A DNA stretch of 64,000 nucleotides, taken from Collinsella ureilytica. Lineage in GTDB: Bacteria; Actinomycetota; Coriobacteriia; Coriobacteriales; Coriobacteriaceae. This document shows, piece by piece, positions 29,922 through 37,885 of this stretch. The translations under genes were made by a program, and so were the position numbers. The notes under the pieces were generated by a model. That model made no database searches. It saw nothing but the letters and a program-made list of their open reading frames with translations, and was not told the DNA's origin. Position 1 is the stretch's first letter, and every line of letters begins with the position of its first letter. Location of the stretch: NCBI RefSeq assembly GCF_019795105.1, contig NZ_JAIMFO010000005.1, positions 186,001 through 250,000 of the forward strand, in the 5' to 3' direction.

Positions 29922-30773
29922 CTATGCGCGGCCGTTTGAACCCAGGTTCTCCATGCGGATCTTGACGATCTTGGTGATCTCATCCATACCTGCACGAGCC
30001 GGCTTCTTCGGATCAAAATTGCCAGGATTTTCTGCCATATATGCCATATAGCCCTTGGTATACGCCTGACGAAGCTCAGTTGCGTAGTTAACCTTGCAAA
30101 TACCGTTGGAAATTGCCTGAGCTACCTGCTCATCGGGAACACCAGAGGTGCCATGCAACACGAGAGGCACATCGGTCTTGGCGGCAATAGCAGAAACCAC
30201 ATCAAGCGCAATATGAGGCGTTCCATGATACACGCCATGAGCAGTGCCTACGCCAATTGCCAAGCTCGTGCAGCCTGTGCGCTCTACAAACTCAGCCGCC
30301 TCATCAGGATCGGTATAAGGATTTTCTCCCTCAACAGCCGGGCCGTCGTCCTCTTTACCGCCTACCTTGCCAAGCTCTGCCTCAACGGGAATGCCCAGAG
30401 CCTTGCCCACGCGAGCAACCGGAGCCGTAACCTCAATATTCTCCTCATATGGAACATGACTACCGTCAATCATGACCGAGGTGTAGCCTACCTTCATAGC
30501 CTGCATGCAGCGATCAAAGCCATCCCCGTGGTCGAGATGCAAAGCCACTGGTACATCGGTGCGCGCAGCAGCGGCAGAAACCATGCCATAGAAGTAATCA
30601 AGACCGGCGGATTTTACCGTACCAGGCGTGGTCTGCATAATCACCGGAGAGCGCAGCTCCTCAGCAGCAGCTAAGATAGCCATCACGAACTCAAGGTTCT
30701 CCACATTGAAGGCACCCACACCATAGTGATTTTTTTGTGCGTCGAGCAGCATCTCTTTCGTAGTTACCAGCAT
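29922..30773 (-). CDS. Class II aldolase, GatY/KbaY type
   Basis: 283 residues, zinc-dependent class II aldolase. Seen: MLVTTKEMLLDAQ opening, TTPGT, HLDHGDGFD (Asp81 catalytic, His82 zinc), EAELGKVGGKEDD (131-143), GVGTAHGVYH (His179 zinc), LVLHGTSG (His207 zinc) and KVNYATEL. Length, the TPGT segment, the EDD after the GG and the terminal GRA agree better with tagatose-1,6-bisphosphate aldolases GatY/KbaY than with typical FbaA, but fructose-bisphosphate is not excluded. Tagatose specificity would fit the nearby AgaS and amino-sugar PTS. Monocistronic, own terminator. Confidence 0.85.
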   Translation of the reverse strand: MLVTTKEMLLDAQKNHYGVGAFNVENLEFVMAILAAAEELRSPVIMQTTPGTVKSAGLDYFYGMVSAAAARTDVPVALHLDHGDGFDRCMQAMKVGYTSVMIDGSHVPYEENIEVTAPVARVGKALGIPVEAELGKVGGKEDDGPAVEGENPYTDPDEAAEFVERTGCTSLAIGVGTAHGVYHGTPHIALDVVSAIAAKTDVPLVLHGTSGVPDEQVAQAISNGICKVNYATELRQAYTKGYMAYMAENPGNFDPKKPARAGMDEITKIVKIRMENLGSNGRA

Positions 30774-31306
30774 GATCGCTCCCTTCCGCTCAGCACAAGG
30801 TCAGCTGAGCGCACACCGCCGTCTTCCTTTCCGGCGCATCTTGAGACTATTGTAGGTGAGGCACATTCCAAGATCTGGGAATTTTAGGCTCTAGAACGTG
30901 CATATTCTCCTCAATACGCAAGAAAAAGAAAGTCGATTGCTCTCAAGAATTAAAGCACACGTTATTTCTGCAGGTAGATATGAAGCGGTTGTGGCATTTT
31001 CCTGTGCTGCATAGCAAAAAGAAAATAGATTAGCTTCTTTAAAAGAAAGCATAAGAAAATAGATACAAGATGCGTCGCAAGACGTTATAGCAAAATCGCA
31101 GTGTGGATTACCCCGACGCGCAGGAATTATGCATGAGCACAAAGGTCAAGCGCAAGCTAAGCCGGTGGACGAGCAGGAAGGCGAAGCGCGGGATGAGTCA
31201 GAGATGAAACGCGAGCTGAGCAGGCGGAGGTGCGTAACGGACGTAAGTATAAAGACGCTATGCGCAACACACTGGGCATCTCTAATAGCAGTCACAAGGA
31301 GCCGCC
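30774..31306. other. AT-rich gene-free stretch upstream of the DeoR regulator
   Basis: Between the aldolase (minus) and the DeoR gene (plus). An AT-rich core at about 30890-31090 stands out from the surroundings. A minus-strand open frame across it (about 83 codons) lacks a ribosome binding site and is Cys/Ser-rich, so I do not call it. AAGGAG before 31307 is the regulator's ribosome binding site. Confidence 0.4.
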
Positions 31307-32149
31307 ATGAGAAAAAAGCAGGCCGAACCCAACAAGCCAAGCACAAGCACCAGATCTCGAAGTGGCGCTCGAAGCTTTGCAGAAGAGCGTCAGTCGGCCA
31401 TTGTTGAGATGCTTGAGCGCAATACCTCTATTCAAGTGAACGATATTGCTCAGGCTTTTGGTGTCTCGGCAGTTACCGCTCGAGCCGACCTTGATGCCTT
31501 AGCTGCAGATGGCAAGCTACGACGCACCCATGGTGGGGCAGTTTCGCTCCACAAGACCCTGACGGTCTCGGTACAAGATAAGCGTGTGAATCTCAACGCT
31601 CAGGAGAAACGTCGTGTTGGCCTCGCCGCTCAAGCGCTCGTAGAAGATGCTTCAACCATCATGGTTGATTCAGGAACAACAGCTCTGGAGTTTGTGCGCG
31701 CACTGGGCAAGCGATCAGGGATCACAATCATTACTGCAGATCTCACCATCGCAAATTTTGTAGATGCGAGCCTGCCTGATATTAATTGCGTACTTCTAGG
31801 TGGAACACTTCGCAAAGGGCACCGCTATACCTACGGTCCTTTAACGGTGCGATCCCTCGATGTCCTCCATGCCGACCTTGCCATCATATGCCCAGGTTCG
31901 TTTGTTCCCTCTCGAGGACTTATGACGGACTATCCGCAAATGGCAGACGTGAAAGCTGCCATGATTGCAGCCGCAGATACAAGCTGTGCCCTCATGGATG
32001 CAAGCAAAGTCGGAGCAGGTGGCCTGATACGATTTGCTGGTTTGGAAGATCTGGATGCTATCGTGGTTGACCGCGATCCAGCAGGTATTGTTGGAGGGAT
32101 GGCAGAATCGTTGGGTGAGCAAGCTCCTCAGCTCATCATCGCGCCCTAA
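31307..32149 (+). CDS. DeoR/GlpR-family transcriptional regulator
   Basis: 280 residues. A basic, Ser/Thr-rich N-terminal extension (1-25), then the DeoR winged helix (about 26-80: RQSAIVEMLERNTSIQVNDI, GVSAVTARADLDAL, RRTHGGA) and a DeoR C-terminal sensor of the ISOCOT fold (IMVDSGTTALEFVRAL, GGTLRKGHRYTYGP, DASKVG). Such regulators respond to phosphorylated sugars. It is divergent from the aldolase and faces the orphan PTS IIB gene, so either could be a target. AAGGAG five to six bases before the ATG. Confidence 0.9.
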   Translation: MRKKQAEPNKPSTSTRSRSGARSFAEERQSAIVEMLERNTSIQVNDIAQAFGVSAVTARADLDALAADGKLRRTHGGAVSLHKTLTVSVQDKRVNLNAQEKRRVGLAAQALVEDASTIMVDSGTTALEFVRALGKRSGITIITADLTIANFVDASLPDINCVLLGGTLRKGHRYTYGPLTVRSLDVLHADLAIICPGSFVPSRGLMTDYPQMADVKAAMIAAADTSCALMDASKVGAGGLIRFAGLEDLDAIVVDRDPAGIVGGMAESLGEQAPQLIIAP

Positions 32150-32220
32150 GTTGAGTGAGCGCAAGGCAGCAGCGTCGAAGCCCATCATTGAGCCCTCACC
32201 ACGACGGGTCACGCAAGCGC

Positions 32221-32500
32221 AAGGCAGCAGCGTCGAAGCTCTCAAAGCGCGAACCGCCGAATACGGCAGCGGACACGTCTCAAGGTTTGAGCCGAACCAC
32301 CGCGCACGACACAAACAAGGCAGCGGGCTCGAGGCCGCAGCGTCGAAGTCCTCAAAACCATAACCGTCAAACACGGAAGCAGCCACGTCTCGAGGCTTGA
32401 ACCGAACCGCCGCACACGACACGAACAAGACAGCGAGCGCGAGGCCGCAGCCACGGGACTCTCAAAGCGCGAATCGAACCGTCACGCAAGGCAGCAAGCG
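32221..32500. repeat. 110-bp tandem repeat, about 2.5 copies
   Basis: Units start at 32221, 32331 and 32441. The first two align over all 110 bases with no gap at about 79% identity by my count; the third is truncated after about 40 bases and then drifts. GCAGCGTCGAAG, CTCAAAGCGCGAA and CACACGACACGAACAAG are recognisable landmarks. It fills the gap between the DeoR gene and the PTS IIB gene. No coding potential. Confidence 0.85.
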
Positions 32501-32565
32501 CAAGGCCGCAGCCCAAAACCCCAAACCAAACCGCCCACGCAAAAAAGCGGCTACGTCCTCAGCCC

Positions 32566-32865
32566 TTAGAGTTCGAGCAGCTCAGCTACCCCGTCCATAA
32601 TGCCCGGGGCGTCGGCACGCGCATACAAATCCTGATCAATCACCGAGACAGGAACGGTAGAGACCTCTTCTACGCTTCCCTTTGCAAAACCGATCTGTGG
32701 GCTCAAAAGCACGAGATCAGCCTCAGAAATCTTCGACACAGCGTCGCTCATGGGATGAGCCTCAATCTCAATTCCAAGATTGCGCTCGGTAGCAACATGC
32801 TGCATTTTAGAAACAAGCAGGCTAGTTGAAACGCCTGCCGTGCAGCAGACAAGAACCTTCTTCAT
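32566..32865 (-). CDS. Orphan PTS lactose/cellobiose-type EIIB
   Basis: 99 residues, a complete free-standing IIB. KKVLVCCTAGVSTSLLVSKM is the family phosphocysteine loop, with Cys8 the phosphorylated residue in place of the usual CxAGMSTS context. PQIGFA in the middle matches the conserved QI/QV segment. No IIA or IIC of this family is in the window. It lies 165 bp downstream of mglC on the same strand, so it might be read through from the Mgl operon or have its own promoter; a hairpin separates them. It could serve a distant PTS or a regulatory role. Confidence 0.85.
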   Translation of the reverse strand: MKKVLVCCTAGVSTSLLVSKMQHVATERNLGIEIEAHPMSDAVSKISEADLVLLSPQIGFAKGSVEEVSTVPVSVIDQDLYARADAPGIMDGVAELLEL

Positions 32866-32972
32866 TCATCGTTCCTTCCGTGAGCTCAAACGCAGATGCG
32901 AACAAAAGATACTGCAACCTCATACACGCACAGCAAAAAACCAATAGCAAGCAGCAGCGCCGCCGAGCGGGG

Positions 32973-32998
32973 CGGAGATGTGAAAGGGTTCATCTCCG
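32973..32998 (-). terminator. Hairpin between mglC and the orphan IIB
   Basis: CGGAGATG / CATCTCCG, 8-bp stem with a 10-base loop, 33 bp after the mglC stop. No U-tract follows, so it may be an RNA-stabilising element instead of a terminator. Confidence 0.45.
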
Positions 32999-33030
32999 TC
33001 CTGCACGACGGCGCCGCCACGAGGTATGTC

Positions 33031-34683
33031 TTACTTCTTGCGGATATACTTCAGGCAGTCAAGGGTTACGGCGATCAGGATGATGATGCCGGAGAAGACG
33101 AACTGAAGGTTCGTATCAATACCCAAAATCGTTAAGGAGTAGGTCAGTGCGGTAAAGATCAATACACCTACGGTAACGCCGGAGATCTTACCAATACCAC
33201 CGGTAAACGAGATACCACCAACCACGCACGCAGCAATGGCGTCCATCTCCCAGCCCTGACCATAGGCAGCAGAGCCAGAACCAACCATGCGGATGCACTC
33301 AAGCCATGAGCCAAAGCCGTACAGGATGCCGGCCAGCAGGAAGGCACCGATAGAAATTGCAAAGACGTTAATACCAGATACTGAAGCTGCCTCGGGGTTT
33401 CCACCAACGGCATACATGTTCTTACCAAAGGTGGTCTTGTTCCAAATGAACCAAACAATGGCAATGGCAGCAATTGCCCAGAGGATGATCGTCGGGAAGC
33501 CGTTGATCTTCGGGGTCACCATATTGGGGATCTGCGGATCAATAGCGCCAAAGGAAACGCCCTTAGTGGCATAGGTTACCAAGCCAAAGATGATGAGCAT
33601 ATTGGCCATCGTTGAGATAAACCAGTGCATCTTAAACTTTGCGGTAAAGAATCCTGCAATTGCAGAGAACAAGGTGCAGAGCGCCACGCAAACAACCAGA
33701 GCAAGCAGGATACGTCCCACAACCGGCATGGTTGAGAAGTCAAAAGCAATGCCAAAAACCGTACCCGTATTGGGTCCTTGGTGCATGATGATCGTAGAGG
33801 CCACCATACTCATACCAACCATACGGCCAATTGAGAGGTCGGTACCGGTCTGCAAAATGAGGCCAGCTACGCCAAGCGCCAAGAACATACGCGGCGAGGA
33901 CTGCTGCAAGATGTTCAGAATGTTTTGCACCGTGAGCAGCTGGGTGCCCTTAATGGCAGGTGTAATACCGCAAAGCACGGCGAAGACGAGCAGAATTGCG
34001 AGATACAGACCATTGTTGAGCAAGAAGTCACGCGCGCTAAAGGTATAGCGATAGGTCTCCCAGCGCTGTGCCAGCTTTTCCTGGAAGGTAAAGCGCGACA
34101 TGCGCAGCATATCCAGCAGGTGGTAGCGATACATGAAAGCCTCATGCTCGCGATCCTTAATGCGCTGCATGTCCTGCTGATAGGTAACCTTGGCGTCAAA
34201 CTGCTTGTTCTTATAAACGTACTTCTCTTCCTTTACCTCTTGGGAGTCGGAAAGAGAGGCAAGTTCTTTTTTGTGGTCGCGCTCAAGCTCAGCCAAACGT
34301 GCCTGATAGTCCTTCTTTGCAACCTCGCGCTCGGCCTCGCAGCTCTGCTTGACCGGAGTCAGATACTCTTTCTCAAAGTGCTCATTTAAATACGCCTCAG
34401 CCTCGGCAATGAGCTTTGAGATAGCATCGGCGTGAGATGCCTCAACCTGCTTTGCAGCATCCAAGTCTTTTTGGAATTTTGCAATCTCGCGATCGCGCTC
34501 TTCGCGCGTGAGGATCCGGTCGTTCTTGGTTGCGTCGATGCTCGACTGCAGCTCCAACACCTTCGTGGTGCCATCTGCGCGCAGCTCATCAACCTTGCGC
34601 TGAATCTCGCTCACATGAGCGTCAATCGGCTGCAGAAGAGCTGTCTCCTGCTCAACCGAGAGTACCGTGCGTGACTGTGCCAT
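33031..34683 (-). CDS. mglC: Galactose ABC permease MglC with N-terminal coiled-coil
   Basis: 550 residues against about 336 for ordinary MglC. The permease half begins near residue 222 (NNGLYLAILLVFAVLCGI) and shows the BPD_transp_2 pattern: LALGVAGLILQTGTDLSIGR, MHWFISTMANMLIIFGL, YAVGGNPEAASVSGI, AIAACVVGGISFTGGIGKI. The first 215 or so residues are charged and helical (EREVAKKDYQARLAELERD, KEEKYVYKNKQFDAK), with heptad-like spacing, no signal peptide and no membrane segment, so they should form a cytoplasmic coiled-coil. They may brace MglA or another partner. Ribosome binding site GAGGGG. It follows mglA with a 16-bp gap, clearly one operon. Confidence 0.9.
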   Translation of the reverse strand: MAQSRTVLSVEQETALLQPIDAHVSEIQRKVDELRADGTTKVLELQSSIDATKNDRILTREERDREIAKFQKDLDAAKQVEASHADAISKLIAEAEAYLNEHFEKEYLTPVKQSCEAEREVAKKDYQARLAELERDHKKELASLSDSQEVKEEKYVYKNKQFDAKVTYQQDMQRIKDREHEAFMYRYHLLDMLRMSRFTFQEKLAQRWETYRYTFSARDFLLNNGLYLAILLVFAVLCGITPAIKGTQLLTVQNILNILQQSSPRMFLALGVAGLILQTGTDLSIGRMVGMSMVASTIIMHQGPNTGTVFGIAFDFSTMPVVGRILLALVVCVALCTLFSAIAGFFTAKFKMHWFISTMANMLIIFGLVTYATKGVSFGAIDPQIPNMVTPKINGFPTIILWAIAAIAIVWFIWNKTTFGKNMYAVGGNPEAASVSGINVFAISIGAFLLAGILYGFGSWLECIRMVGSGSAAYGQGWEMDAIAACVVGGISFTGGIGKISGVTVGVLIFTALTYSLTILGIDTNLQFVFSGIIILIAVTLDCLKYIRKK

Positions 34684-34699
34684 AGTTTCATCCCCTCGC

Positions 34700-36208
34700 T
34701 TACAGGTATTTCGCGCTTAGACGCAGGAGCTCTTCCTGGTCGGTTTTCTTTGTCTCTACAATGCCCGAAAGCCTGCCGTTGGACATAACACCAATACGGT
34801 TGGTAATTCCCAAAATCTCAGGCATCTCCGAGGAAACAACGATGATCGTTGTTCCCTGCTTAGCCATTTCAATGATCAGCTCGTAGATCTCGTATTTTGC
34901 TCCCACGTCAATGCCGCGCGTGGGCTCATCCATCAAGAAGATCTGCGGATAGCGCTCAAGCCACTTACCAAAAATAACCTTTTGCTGATTACCACCAGAC
35001 AAGCTTGAGATCAGATCATCTGGACCCATGCACTTGGTTCTCATGGTTTTAATCTCACGAGCCGTTGCCCGAACCATCTTGCTCTGAGACAGGGCAATGC
35101 CGTTCTTATACTGATCAAGATTGGCAATCGTGGTGTTAAAGGTCAGATCTCCTTTGAGGAACAGGCCATTTGCCTTGCGCTCCTCGGTAATCAGGGCAAA
35201 GCCATGATCCATAGCATCTTTTGCCGAGCTAAAGTTCATCAGACGATCGCGGAAGTACACACGACCTGCCGCTCGGGTACGGATACCAAAGATCGTTTCA
35301 AGCAGCTCCGTACGGCCAGCACCAACCAGGCCATACAAGCCAAAGATCTCACCACGGCCAACCTCAAAACTGATGTCTTGCAAGTGTGGCTCAAACTTGG
35401 TGGAGAGGTGACGGATAGACAAAATCGGCTCTCCCGGCACATTGTCTACCGGCGGGAAACGTTGAGCAAGTGAACGGCCAACCATAGCGGAGATGAGCTC
35501 GTTCATATTCGTCTCACTCGTGCGCTTGGTCATAACAAGGTTGCCGTCGCGCAGAACTGAGACCTCGTCGCAAATCTCAAAGATCTCATCCATCTTGTGC
35601 GAAATATAAATGAGTGAGATGCCCTGATCGCGCAGCATGCGCATCATTTGGAAGAGCTTCTCTACTTCTTGAGCCATGAGCGAAGAAGTTGGCTCGTCGA
35701 GCACGATCACCTTTGCGTTATACGAAATAGCCTTTGCAATCTCGCACATCTGGCGCTGAGAAACCGACATCGTGCGCATGGGCTGGGTTAGATCAACCGT
35801 CATGCCGAGGCGGCGGAAAAGCTCATTAGCCTCTTTGCGCATACGTGGCTCGTCTACGATACCCATCGAGTTGACCGGATAGCGGCCAAGGAAAAGATTA
35901 TCTACGACGTTGCGCTCCAGGCACTGGTTCAGCTCCTGGTGCACCATGGCAATACCGTTCTCAAGGGCGTCTTTAGGGCCAGAGAAACTAATCTCTTTGC
36001 CCTCAAGCATGATGGTGCCCTCGTCCTTTTGATAGCTGCCAAAGAGGCATTTCATCATGGTGGACTTTCCAGCACCGTTCTCACCCATGAGGCCCATCAC
36101 GCTGCCGCGGCGCACGTCGAGATCGATATGGTCGAGCACGCGGTTGCGTCCGAAGGTCTTACTCATCCCCTGGATGGAAAGAACGATGTCCTCGTGCGTT
36201 TCAGTCAT
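34700..36208 (-). CDS. mglA: Galactose/methylgalactoside ABC ATP-binding protein
   Basis: 502 residues from the ATG at 36208 (GAGGGG seven bases upstream). Two ABC domains as in all sugar CUT2 systems: first Walker A GENGAGKST, signature-region MSVSQRQMCEIA and Walker B VIVLDEPT; second domain with the degenerate P-loop GLVGAGRTE, signature LSGGNQQKV and IFLMDEPT. Energises MglC-mediated uptake of galactose or glucose. Second gene of mglB-mglA-mglC. The gap after mglB contains a terminator-like hairpin that would reduce mglAC relative to mglB. Confidence 0.95.
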   Translation of the reverse strand: MTETHEDIVLSIQGMSKTFGRNRVLDHIDLDVRRGSVMGLMGENGAGKSTMMKCLFGSYQKDEGTIMLEGKEISFSGPKDALENGIAMVHQELNQCLERNVVDNLFLGRYPVNSMGIVDEPRMRKEANELFRRLGMTVDLTQPMRTMSVSQRQMCEIAKAISYNAKVIVLDEPTSSLMAQEVEKLFQMMRMLRDQGISLIYISHKMDEIFEICDEVSVLRDGNLVMTKRTSETNMNELISAMVGRSLAQRFPPVDNVPGEPILSIRHLSTKFEPHLQDISFEVGRGEIFGLYGLVGAGRTELLETIFGIRTRAAGRVYFRDRLMNFSSAKDAMDHGFALITEERKANGLFLKGDLTFNTTIANLDQYKNGIALSQSKMVRATAREIKTMRTKCMGPDDLISSLSGGNQQKVIFGKWLERYPQIFLMDEPTRGIDVGAKYEIYELIIEMAKQGTTIIVVSSEMPEILGITNRIGVMSNGRLSGIVETKKTDQEELLRLSAKYL

Positions 36209-36279
36209 GTGTTCACCCCTCGTGTTCTCCGCATCCCACACAGGCAGCGCCCGGGCGGGTCTCATATAACAGATGCAAA

Positions 36280-36306
36280 AGGGGGAGAAAGAACCTTCCT
36301 CCCCCT
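36280..36306 (-). terminator. Intercistronic hairpin between mglB and mglA
   Basis: AGGGGGAG / CTCCCCCT, 8-bp stem, 11-base loop; on the minus strand followed by TTTGC. Probably a partial terminator or a mRNA-end stabiliser that raises the binding protein over the ATPase and permease. Confidence 0.65.
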
Positions 36307-36352
36307 CTGCTCCTCAGACTCGGATACTCAGCCGATTGAGCATTCAGGCGAA

Positions 36353-37639
36353 TTAGCCCAGCAGCGCGGTGTAGGAAGCGCCGTTGTCGGTCTTCACCAT
36401 GTTGATGGCAAAGGCATCATACTCGCTCGGGTTGCCCAAACGGTTGGTAAGCGTTGCCTCGCTCTGGCCGTCACCAGCAACAAAGTCAACATCGAGGTTC
36501 AAAACCTCCATGTACTTCTTCAGCAGTGGCTGATAGGTGGAGGACAGGAAGTTGTCGCCAGAGTTGTAGATGGAGAGCCAGACCTTCTTCTTGGGGGACT
36601 TGCTCTCATCAAGCTGCGACTGGGCAGTCTTGTACAGCATGGTGGGATCCATGAAGTCCTTGTAGTTATCAGGCGTAACGGCCAGGTTCATGGCGTAGAA
36701 GGAACGATCGGTATCGCTGTACTTGAAGTCCTCAGCGGCGATCATGTTACCAGCCTCATCCTCCTTACCAACACCGGTCTGGATGTCTACGCCGTCCATG
36801 GCGTTGCGGAGCAAACGAAGGGTGAGGTAGGCCTGAACACCAGGGTTCTGGGAGACGGTGCCTGCATAGCCCTCGGCAATGGCGGCTACAGCGTCAGAGT
36901 TGGCGTCATAACCAAAGGTCGGAACCTTGTGCTCCTTGGACCAGGCGTTAAACATGGCCATGCCCATGCCGTCGTTGTTAGAAACGATGATGTCAATCTG
37001 ATCACCAAAGGCGGAAGCCCAGGTACCAATGGCGTTACCAGCCGTGGGGGCATCCCAAGTGGATCCAGCGGTGGTCTTCATCTCCTGGCTGGCAAGCTCG
37101 CGAACGATAAACTTCTTGCCATCAACCTCAATCTCGCCGTCCTTCACAACGGTGGAAGAACCATCCGTGTTGGTACCAGCGGCGTCAGACACGACGTTGC
37201 CATCCTTCTCAACGGCCGTGCCAAGCGCCTTGCGGCAACCACGGGTACGAGCGATGGAGTCGTTGTGTCCCACGTCACCGATGGCGAGAACGTAGCCAAT
37301 GATGCCGTCACCGTTGCGGTCGATCTTGTCGGCGTTCTTCTTGATGTAGTCAACCACCATCTGACCCTCAAGCTCGCCACCCTGGTTGGCGTCAAAGCCA
37401 ACATAGTAGGTGTCCTTATTCCACTGCAGGGTCGTCATATCGAGCTCACCGGTGGAGCTGTTGGACGGCTGACGGTTATAGAACACGACCGGCTTGGCCG
37501 CGTTGCCGCCGGCGGCTGCAGGAGCGCTACCAGCAGGAGCCTTGCCCTGCCCGCCGCAGCCCGTAAGGACTCCGGCGCCCAGGACGCTCATCGCGCCCAG
37601 ACCGCACACCTGCAAGAATTGACGACGTGACATGCCCAT
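36353..37639 (-). CDS. mglB: Galactose-binding lipoprotein MglB, apparently circularly permuted
   Basis: 428 residues from ATG 37639 (AAAGGGG upstream). A SRRQFLQV Tat-like motif and lipobox LTGC (Cys28) mark an exported lipoprotein; an Ala/Gly/Pro linker follows. The mature domain then begins KPVVFYNRQPS (49-59), which in ordinary MglB (VPVVFFNKEPS) lies about 110 residues in. The normal order continues: TYYVGFDANQGGELEG, DRNGDGIIGYVLAIGDVGH, IIVSNNDGMGMAMFNAW, VPTFGYDANSDAVAAI, AGTVSQNPG. The opening of the classical protein (IYKYDDNFM..., then DALAINLVD) appears at the C-terminus as IYNSGDNFLSS and DAFAINMVKTDN (350-428). The ligand residues thus appear retained in permuted order. First gene of the operon; LacI-type operator upstream. 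Confidence 0.9.
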   Translation of the reverse strand: MGMSRRQFLQVCGLGAMSVLGAGVLTGCGGQGKAPAGSAPAAAGGNAAKPVVFYNRQPSNSSTGELDMTTLQWNKDTYYVGFDANQGGELEGQMVVDYIKKNADKIDRNGDGIIGYVLAIGDVGHNDSIARTRGCRKALGTAVEKDGNVVSDAAGTNTDGSSTVVKDGEIEVDGKKFIVRELASQEMKTTAGSTWDAPTAGNAIGTWASAFGDQIDIIVSNNDGMGMAMFNAWSKEHKVPTFGYDANSDAVAAIAEGYAGTVSQNPGVQAYLTLRLLRNAMDGVDIQTGVGKEDEAGNMIAAEDFKYSDTDRSFYAMNLAVTPDNYKDFMDPTMLYKTAQSQLDESKSPKKKVWLSIYNSGDNFLSSTYQPLLKKYMEVLNLDVDFVAGDGQSEATLTNRLGNPSEYDAFAINMVKTDNGASYTALLG

Positions 37640-37752
37640 GAGAACAGCCCCTTTCATGCGGCGCATTTGCGCCCCTCATTAATACGAACGGTGCGGGCGC
37701 ACCGTAGCAGATTTCCGAGGAGAGGCGGGTGCTCCCACCCCGGGCTTCTGCA

Positions 37753-37768
37753 ATGCTAACGTTAACAT
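37753..37768. promoter_or_regulatory. LacI-family operator upstream of mglB
   Basis: ATGCTAACGTTAACAT, a 16-bp near-palindrome (7 of 8 pairs) with the TAACGTTA centre typical of GalR/LacI operators. It sits 114 bp before the mglB start and about 120 bp downstream of the lacI-family stop. The half GTTAACAT recurs at about 39057 upstream of galM. Confidence 0.65.
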
Positions 37769-37885
37769 CCTGACCGCGAATGCGCTCAGTGTAACTCTAA
37801 GCGCTCGCCAAACGGTCAAGATTTGGGTGTAGACGGTAGATGAGTCCGATTGCGTATCATCAACCTTCACACCCATGTGTAAGAG

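Noticed and set aside
30891-31142. An 83-codon minus-strand frame in the AT-rich gap
   Set aside because: No ribosome binding site, composition Cys/Ser/Phe-rich, no recognisable domain.
35939-37630. A 563-codon open frame on the plus strand opposite mglB and the start of mglA
   Set aside because: It is antisense to two genes with clear families and reads as Val/Gly/His-rich reverse translation. No ribosome binding site or family match. It arises from third-position composition.
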